The notes under the pieces are model-generated. The model ran no database searches and was not told the DNA's origin. It saw only the letters and a program-made list of their open reading frames with translations. A program made the position numbers and the translations under genes. This document shows, piece by piece, positions 32,248 through 36,364 of a stretch of DNA of 36,364 bases. The DNA comes from DAOTWP01 sp034435675 (GTDB taxonomy: Bacteria; Chloroflexota; Anaerolineae; Aggregatilineales; Phototrophicaceae): NCBI GenBank assembly GCA_034435675.1, contig DAOTWP010000321.1, forward strand, positions 1 through 36,364. Direction: 5' to 3'. Within the stretch, counting starts at the first letter, position 1; each line of letters opens with the position of its first letter.

Positions 32248-32276
32248 TTTTGCCATATCTCGTAAACGGTTACAAT
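32248..32276 (+). promoter_or_regulatory. Possible promoter of the hydrolase-kinase operon
   Basis: TACAAT (32271-32276) is a fair -10. Upstream, TTTTGC at 17-bp spacing or TTGCCA at 15-bp spacing could act as -35. The start codon is 35 bp downstream. Confidence 0.35.
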
Positions 32277-32310
32277 AAATCTAACTATTTCCGCCGGGGA
32301 GGATTATCGG

Positions 32311-32958
32311 GTGACAACCACACACCAACAAACGTTCGAACTGCGCTCCCCGCTGGGGGTCACGCTGCGCCACGAACTGCTGTGCCACGATCCGCCCGCA
32401 GACTGCCTGCTGGTCATGCTGCCCGGCAGAGGCTATCTGAACAGCCACCCGCTGCTGCATTTCCTGCGCAGGTGCGCGGCGCAGCACGGCAGCGATGTGC
32501 TCAGTGTCCAGTACGGCTTGCATGTGCGCGGCGGCGATCTGGACGCGCCAACCCGTGCGGCGCTGGTGGACGAAGTGCGCGACGCGGTGCGCGCTGCCGT
32601 TGCGGGTCGGCAGTACCGCAAGGCGCTGATCGCCGGAAAATCGCTGGGTACGCTGCTGCTGGACAGCGCGGCAGGGGCGCTTGCCCCGCTGGACTGCGCA
32701 CTGCTGCTGCTCACGCCGATTCCCGGTTCGCTGGAGCAGCTTGCCGCACGGCGGGCGCTGGCGATCATCGGCACGGCAGACGCGGCGTACCGCAGTCTAC
32801 AGCCGGAGGCACAGCCGCCGCTGCCCAACCTGACCTGGAAGATTCTGCCCGACCTGAATCATGGGCTGGAAGCTGCCGATGACTGGCAGCGTTCGCTCGC
32901 GGCACTGCACAACATCCTGTTGACCTGTGAACAATTCATGCTGGAGGCATTTGCTTGA
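32311..32958 (+). CDS. Alpha/beta hydrolase-like protein (first gene of kinase operon)
   Basis: The 215-residue protein uses a GTG start, supported by GGGGAGGA eight bases upstream. Its pattern is that of a small alpha/beta hydrolase: LLVMLPGRGYLNSHPLLHFL (33-52), the nucleophile elbow IAGKSLGTLLL with a Ser in GxSxG, and a C-terminal LNHGLE with the likely catalytic His. ALAIIGTADAAYR is the usual strand before the catalytic acid. The substrate is unknown. Its stop overlaps the start of the next gene (TTGA), so the two hydrolases are translationally coupled and followed by a sensor kinase. Confidence 0.75.
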   Translation: MTTTHQQTFELRSPLGVTLRHELLCHDPPADCLLVMLPGRGYLNSHPLLHFLRRCAAQHGSDVLSVQYGLHVRGGDLDAPTRAALVDEVRDAVRAAVAGRQYRKALIAGKSLGTLLLDSAAGALAPLDCALLLLTPIPGSLEQLAARRALAIIGTADAAYRSLQPEAQPPLPNLTWKILPDLNHGLEAADDWQRSLAALHNILLTCEQFMLEAFA

Positions 32959-33806
32959 AATACCCTCTGTTAGAACTGGGTGGCAGCGGCAAACCGCTGC
33001 ATATCGCGCCCGCCAACGGATTTCCTCCGCAGACCTACCTGCCGCTGCTGCGCCCGCTGCTGGCACAGTACCGCGTGCTTGCGCTGCCGCCGCGCGCGTT
33101 GTGGAACGGCAGCACGCCCCCTGTCGCGCTGCATGACTGGCGGCAGCTTGCCGATGACCTGCTGGCAGGGCTGCGCGAGCATGACCTGTGGGATGTTGTC
33201 GCCGTGGGACATTCGTTTGGCGGCATCGCCTCGCTGCTCAGCGTTGTGCGCGAACCGGAGCGCTTCCGGGCGCTGGTGCTGCTCGACCCAACGCTGCTGC
33301 CCCTGCCCGCCATGGAGCTGATGTCCGCCGCCCAGCAGAACGGGCAAACCGACCAGTTCCCGCTGGTGCAGGCGGCTGCCCGCCGCCGCCGCCGTTTCGA
33401 CAGCGCAGACGCCGCTTACAGCAATTTTCGCGGCAAAGCGGCTTTTGCCGATTGGGATGACGAAGCGCTGCGGCTGTATGTGCAGCACGGCACACGCCCG
33501 TCAGCCGATGGTGGTGTTGAACTGGTCTGGTCGCCCGAATGGGAAGCGTACTACTACCGCACGCTGTATACCGGGACGTGGGCATTTGTCCCGCAGTTAG
33601 AAGGGCTGGTGCCCATGCTCGTGCTGCGCGGCACTGCCAGTGACACCTTTTTCCCCGAAGCCGCACAACAGCTTAAGGCACTGCTGCCAGAAATCACCTA
33701 TACTGAGATTACTGGACACGGGCATCTGTTCCCGCAGTCTGCCCCGGCGCAGACCGCCCAGGTGCTGATGGACTGGTTAGCATGCCATGACACCATGCAG
33801 GGATAA
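32955..33806 (+). CDS. Alpha/beta hydrolase (second gene of kinase operon)
   Basis: The 283-residue protein starts at a TTG (32955), an unusual start made convincing by GGAGG seven bases before it and by the TTGA overlap with the upstream stop. The fold is a classical alpha/beta hydrolase: PANGFPPQTYLPLLRPLLAQ (18-37) near the oxyanion strand, nucleophile elbow AVGHSFGGIA, ALVLLDPTLLPLP, acid-strand MLVLRGTASDTFFPEA, and the catalytic His in GHGHLFP. A cap region with RRRRRFDSADAAYSNF resembles lid segments of esterases and lactonases. The histidine kinase gene begins 6 bp after its stop. Confidence 0.85.
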   Translation: MKYPLLELGGSGKPLHIAPANGFPPQTYLPLLRPLLAQYRVLALPPRALWNGSTPPVALHDWRQLADDLLAGLREHDLWDVVAVGHSFGGIASLLSVVREPERFRALVLLDPTLLPLPAMELMSAAQQNGQTDQFPLVQAAARRRRRFDSADAAYSNFRGKAAFADWDDEALRLYVQHGTRPSADGGVELVWSPEWEAYYYRTLYTGTWAFVPQLEGLVPMLVLRGTASDTFFPEAAQQLKALLPEITYTEITGHGHLFPQSAPAQTAQVLMDWLACHDTMQG

Positions 33807-33812
33807 CACACG

Positions 33813-35717
33813 ATGATGCTAACCGGGCTGCTGTTGATGCTGGTGCAAGGACTGGGGCTGGGGGCGGTCGGACTGCTGCTGCACCGCCTGAGCTGGCGCG
33901 TAGGGCTGCTGCCGGTGGGCTTCTACTGTGCCGCGCTCGCCGCCACGCTCCAGCTTTTCACGCCCGTCGCCGCGCGCGTCCAGATCACGCCGGACATCTC
34001 CCTGTCAGTCGAATCTACAGTGCTGTTTCCTGTCGCGCTGATGCTGGTGATCGTCGTTTACATCATCAACGGCACCACCTTTGCGCGCCTCTTCATCGGC
34101 GCGGTCATCGGCGCGACGCTGCTGGCACAGTCGCTGGTGTTCTTTCGTGGGCTGTATCCACTGATGGACAGCGGCACGATTCTGGCGGATGCCAGCATGG
34201 CGGGCTTCGGGATGCTGTTGGCAGGCGATCTGGCAGTGGTGGTTGACCTGCTGCTGCTTGCGGTGCTGTTTCAGGGCATGCGCAACACATTGAAGCAGCG
34301 CCTATCGCTGTGGCTTACTGCGGTGCTGGCGCTGGCGATCACGCTGCTGATTGACACGCTGATTTTCCAGACGCTCACGACCTTCAATTCACCACAGTTT
34401 CTGCCGATCCTCCTCAGTCAGGCAGTCGGCAAACTGCTGGCAGCGCTGCTGCTCGCCCCGCTGCTGGCGGTGTATCTGGGGCGGGTGCTGCCGCGTATGC
34501 CCGGCTACATCAGCGTGCAGGAACGCCCCACGCTCGAACTCTGGTTCGGCAATTTTCAGCTTTTGCGCTCACAGCTCAGCAGCACGCAGGAAATGCTGCG
34601 CAGCGCCGAAAACTACCTTGACCAGCTTGCCAACAATGTTGCGCAGGCGTTCCTGCTCAGCGATGTGCTCGGCAGCGTCTACTATTATGTCAGCCCGGTT
34701 GCGGCGGGCATCTTCGGACGCCCGGCAGAGAGCTTCTATAAGAGTCCCTGCACGCTGTTCGGCTGCATTTATCCCGACGATCTGCCGCATATCCTCGACA
34801 GTTACCAGCAGCATTACGCGCGCGGCGCATTCAATGAAACCTATCGCATTGTGCGCCCGGATAACAGTGTGAACTATGTGCGGCATCGCACCTTCCCGGT
34901 CAAAGACCACACAGGCAGCATCTACCGCATTGCCAGCATTGTTGAGGATGTGACTGAACAGCGCGAAAGCGACCAGCAGCGCTTTGACCTGGCGCTGGAA
35001 CGCGAAAAAGTCACGCTGCTGCGCAACTTCATTAACGACGCCTCGCACGATTTGCGCACACCGCTGACCTTGATTAATCTCAAGGTTGATCTGCTGCGGC
35101 GCGCCAGCGATCCCGAACGGCGCGAACGCGCCATGGAGGAACTGCAATCACAGGTAGCAAGGATGGGGAAAATGATTGGCGATATGCTGACACTCGCCCG
35201 GCTGGACGACTATACCAGCCTGACCTACCGGCGCATTGACCCGAACAAGGTGCTGCGCCAGGTGCATGAAGATTTGCTGCCACTGGCGGAGCAGAAGGAC
35301 ATCACACTGCGGCTGGAAACCGCGCCGCGCCTGCCGCAGGTGCTGGTCGTCGAAAACGAACTGGGACGCGCGCTGACTAACCTCGTCAGCAATGCGCTCA
35401 ACTACACCCCGCCCGGCGGCGTCGTGACACTGCGCAGCCTGACGCACAAGAACGGCGTCCTGCTCGAAGTGCAGGATACCGGCGTGGGCATCGCGCCGGA
35501 GATTGTGCCGCATCTGTTTGACCGCTTTTTCCACCGCGATCTCAACCGGGTATCCGGTGGCGAGGGCATCGGGCTGGGGCTGGCAATCGTCAAGAAGATT
35601 GTGGATTTGCACGGCGGCAGCATTGAAGTCAGCAGCGAAGTGGGCAGCGGCACGACCTTCCGGTTGTTCCTGCCGCTGAGCGTTAGCAGACTGACGCAAA
35701 ATACGGTGGAAACGTAG
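33813..35717 (+). CDS. Membrane sensor histidine kinase with PAS domain
   Basis: The 634-residue protein has six to seven membrane helices in the first 230 residues. A linker helix and a PAS domain follow (about 265-385; FLLSDVLGSVYYYVSPVAAG, HRTFPVKDHTGSIYRIASIV). HisKA carries the phosphoacceptor His412 in NDASHDLRTPLT. The ATPase domain has the N box NLVSNALNYTPPGG (about 520), G1 DTGVGIAPE (about 555), FDRFFHRD and G2 GEGIGLGLAIVKK (about 585). All catalytic motifs look intact. The N-terminal multi-helix region, without a large outer domain, suggests sensing in or at the membrane. No response regulator is in the operon. The two upstream hydrolases are probably made from the same transcript. 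Confidence 0.93.
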   Translation: MMLTGLLLMLVQGLGLGAVGLLLHRLSWRVGLLPVGFYCAALAATLQLFTPVAARVQITPDISLSVESTVLFPVALMLVIVVYIINGTTFARLFIGAVIGATLLAQSLVFFRGLYPLMDSGTILADASMAGFGMLLAGDLAVVVDLLLLAVLFQGMRNTLKQRLSLWLTAVLALAITLLIDTLIFQTLTTFNSPQFLPILLSQAVGKLLAALLLAPLLAVYLGRVLPRMPGYISVQERPTLELWFGNFQLLRSQLSSTQEMLRSAENYLDQLANNVAQAFLLSDVLGSVYYYVSPVAAGIFGRPAESFYKSPCTLFGCIYPDDLPHILDSYQQHYARGAFNETYRIVRPDNSVNYVRHRTFPVKDHTGSIYRIASIVEDVTEQRESDQQRFDLALEREKVTLLRNFINDASHDLRTPLTLINLKVDLLRRASDPERRERAMEELQSQVARMGKMIGDMLTLARLDDYTSLTYRRIDPNKVLRQVHEDLLPLAEQKDITLRLETAPRLPQVLVVENELGRALTNLVSNALNYTPPGGVVTLRSLTHKNGVLLEVQDTGVGIAPEIVPHLFDRFFHRDLNRVSGGEGIGLGLAIVKKIVDLHGGSIEVSSEVGSGTTFRLFLPLSVSRLTQNTVET

Positions 35718-35838
35718 GGGCACGCCACAAGAATAAATCGCGCAGCCGCGAGGGACGCAAAGCACAATGCCCCGTCGTGCGGCAGCGCAGGAGCGTGTCA
35801 CGACGCACCCGCTGTGCCCGCCGTCAGACGGTATACGG

Positions 35839-35870
35839 CATGGCTGCATGGCTGCACGGCTGCATGGCTG
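35839..35870 (+). repeat. Four 8-bp tandem units (CATGGCTG)
   Basis: Units at 35839, 35847, 35855 (CACGGCTG) and 35863. It lies in the gap between the kinase and the vap remnant. Confidence 0.85.
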
Positions 35871-35882
35871 CGCTCGTCCGGG

Positions 35883-36029
35883 TCATGCCTTCCAGTCTTC
35901 CAGACGCAAACCCTGCACCCTGCCAGACTCACGGGTATTGTGGGTCACCAGCGTCAGGTTGTTAGCCCCTGAACGCTGGTTGAGATGCCTGATACCGGTG
36001 CAGGTATTTGTGTCAGGCAGGTAGATCAT
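35883..36029 (-). pseudogene. vapC: Internally deleted VapC (PIN-domain toxin), 48 codons left
   Basis: The frame starts ATG at 36029, one base into the antitoxin stop (TGATG), and reads MIYLPDTNTCTGIRHLNQRS, then GANNLTLVTHNTRESGRVQG, then LRLEDWKA and stop. The first 20 residues match the N-terminus of PIN toxins (MxYLLDTNxCIxxLNxRS, with the first catalytic Asp as Asp6). The rest matches their last strand and tail (LTLVTHNTREFxRVxGLxxEDW). Full VapC proteins are about 130 residues, so roughly 85 central residues with the other acidic catalytic residues are missing. The reading frame is kept across the junction. It cannot be an active RNase. Confidence 0.75.
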
Positions 36030-36259
36030 CAAATCTCAGCTCTGACTTCGTACTCTCGCTGATCCGGGCGCTCGATGGGATCATCTGCAAGGCTGCCCGC
36101 CGTCATGTCAATGAACGCTTCCCCCTTCGCCTGGGTCATCTCTCTGTGCTGTACTGGCTGCACCACCACAACCACCTCGACATCCTGATTGACCATGCCT
36201 TTTGGCAGTGTCACCATGAGCAGCCCATCCGCGCCGATATGCGCCTGGTATACGGACAA
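36029..36259 (-). CDS. VapB-like antitoxin
   Basis: The 76-residue protein begins MSVYQAHIGADGLLMVTLPK and continues with VNQDVEVVVVVQPV, a short beta-rich N-terminus followed by an acidic, helical tail (IDMTAGSLADDPIERPDQRE). This is the layout of small antitoxins encoded just upstream of PIN toxins, and its stop overlaps the vapC start. The only start in frame is TTG at 36259, without a good ribosome site, and an in-frame TAG lies a few codons further up. A former ATG may therefore have mutated to TTG. The gene may still be expressed or be decaying with its toxin. Confidence 0.65.
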   Translation of the reverse strand: MSVYQAHIGADGLLMVTLPKGMVNQDVEVVVVVQPVQHREMTQAKGEAFIDMTAGSLADDPIERPDQREYEVRAEI

Positions 36260-36303
36260 GATGAGTATGACGCCCGCTGCCCTTGTCTAGCCCTCACCCC
36301 CAA

Positions 36304-36341
36304 CCCCGCTCCCGACCGTGCCTTCGGCACCAGGAGCGGGG
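36304..36341. repeat. CCCCGCTCC / GGAGCGGGG hairpin repeat
   Basis: Outer arms are 36304-36312 and 36333-36341; an inner stem pairs GTGCC (36318-36322) with GGCAC (36326-36330). It is preceded by CCCTCACCCCCAACCCC, a phrase common in repeat elements of Chloroflexota genomes. The remaining bases to 36364 show no gene. Confidence 0.65.
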
Positions 36342-36364
36342 AGCAACCCAATTGCCGGGGATTT

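Larger units (their letters stand above)
31934..32310. other. 377-bp intergenic region with tandem and CTCTGTG-type repeats
   Basis: It holds the four 14-bp units at 32061-32116. It also holds a segment (about 32130-32200) with TCTCTGTGCCTCTGTGGTG and CTGGCGTCTTTGCGGTTCGC, a repeat style seen in the intergenic DNA of many environmental bacteria. A possible promoter lies near 32248-32276. Confidence 0.6.

Overview
The window looks like chromosomal DNA of a Chloroflexota bacterium, most likely of the Anaerolineae type. This placement is inference, with no marker gene to confirm it. The reasons are GC-rich DNA, several secreted proteins with PD40 propeller, SH3, PPC or PsbP-like domains, Ala/Thr-rich linkers, a large polytopic membrane protein with a C-terminal beta-sandwich tail, and many short palindromic intergenic repeats. 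I see no rRNA, tRNA, CRISPR array, phage gene or intact insertion sequence.

Layout, left to right. 1-1839: an edge-truncated small membrane protein and the beta subunit of methylcrotonyl-CoA carboxylase (leucine catabolism), both on the minus strand. 2103-5651: two tandem secreted propeller-SH3 paralogues, a terminator, and an exported Met/Asp-rich protein. 5811-8443: a VOC/catechol-dioxygenase-like protein and a Maf nucleotide pyrophosphatase, separated by about 1 kb of intergenic repeats. 8962-13497: a DrrC-type UvrA-like ATPase, a pectinacetylesterase-family secreted hydrolase and a dienelactone hydrolase. 13519-17626: a single-domain response regulator, a repeat-rich gap with a glycoside hydrolase remnant, a Zn-dependent carbamoylase-type amidohydrolase and a secreted PsbP-like protein. 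18075-19093: two small membrane proteins.

19222-28669 is a long minus-strand run: a membrane-anchored coiled-coil/pentapeptide-repeat protein, a STAS-like protein, a UPF0316 protein, a GT4 glycosyltransferase, a deazaflavin-type nitroreductase, a triple-PPC secreted protein, and a coupled lipoprotein/DUF6077-like membrane protein pair. 28867-31933 holds an AlkX/YcaQ DNA glycosylase, an orphan AzlD, a MOSC protein and an orphan LutA-like Fe-S protein. 32311-35717 is a tight operon of two alpha/beta hydrolases and a PAS sensor histidine kinase. The right end carries a VapB-like antitoxin with an internally deleted VapC, then a hairpin repeat.

Most genes are unrelated housekeeping or accessory functions, so I do not see one large novel system. 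The most unusual signals are a mosaic family of dispersed intergenic repeats (densest at 6823-7720), a disarmed VapC, an 8-codon leader ORF coupled to the amidohydrolase, the Met-rich exported protein, a 56-bp identical tract shared by the propeller paralogues, and 14-bp tandem repeats at three intergenic sites.
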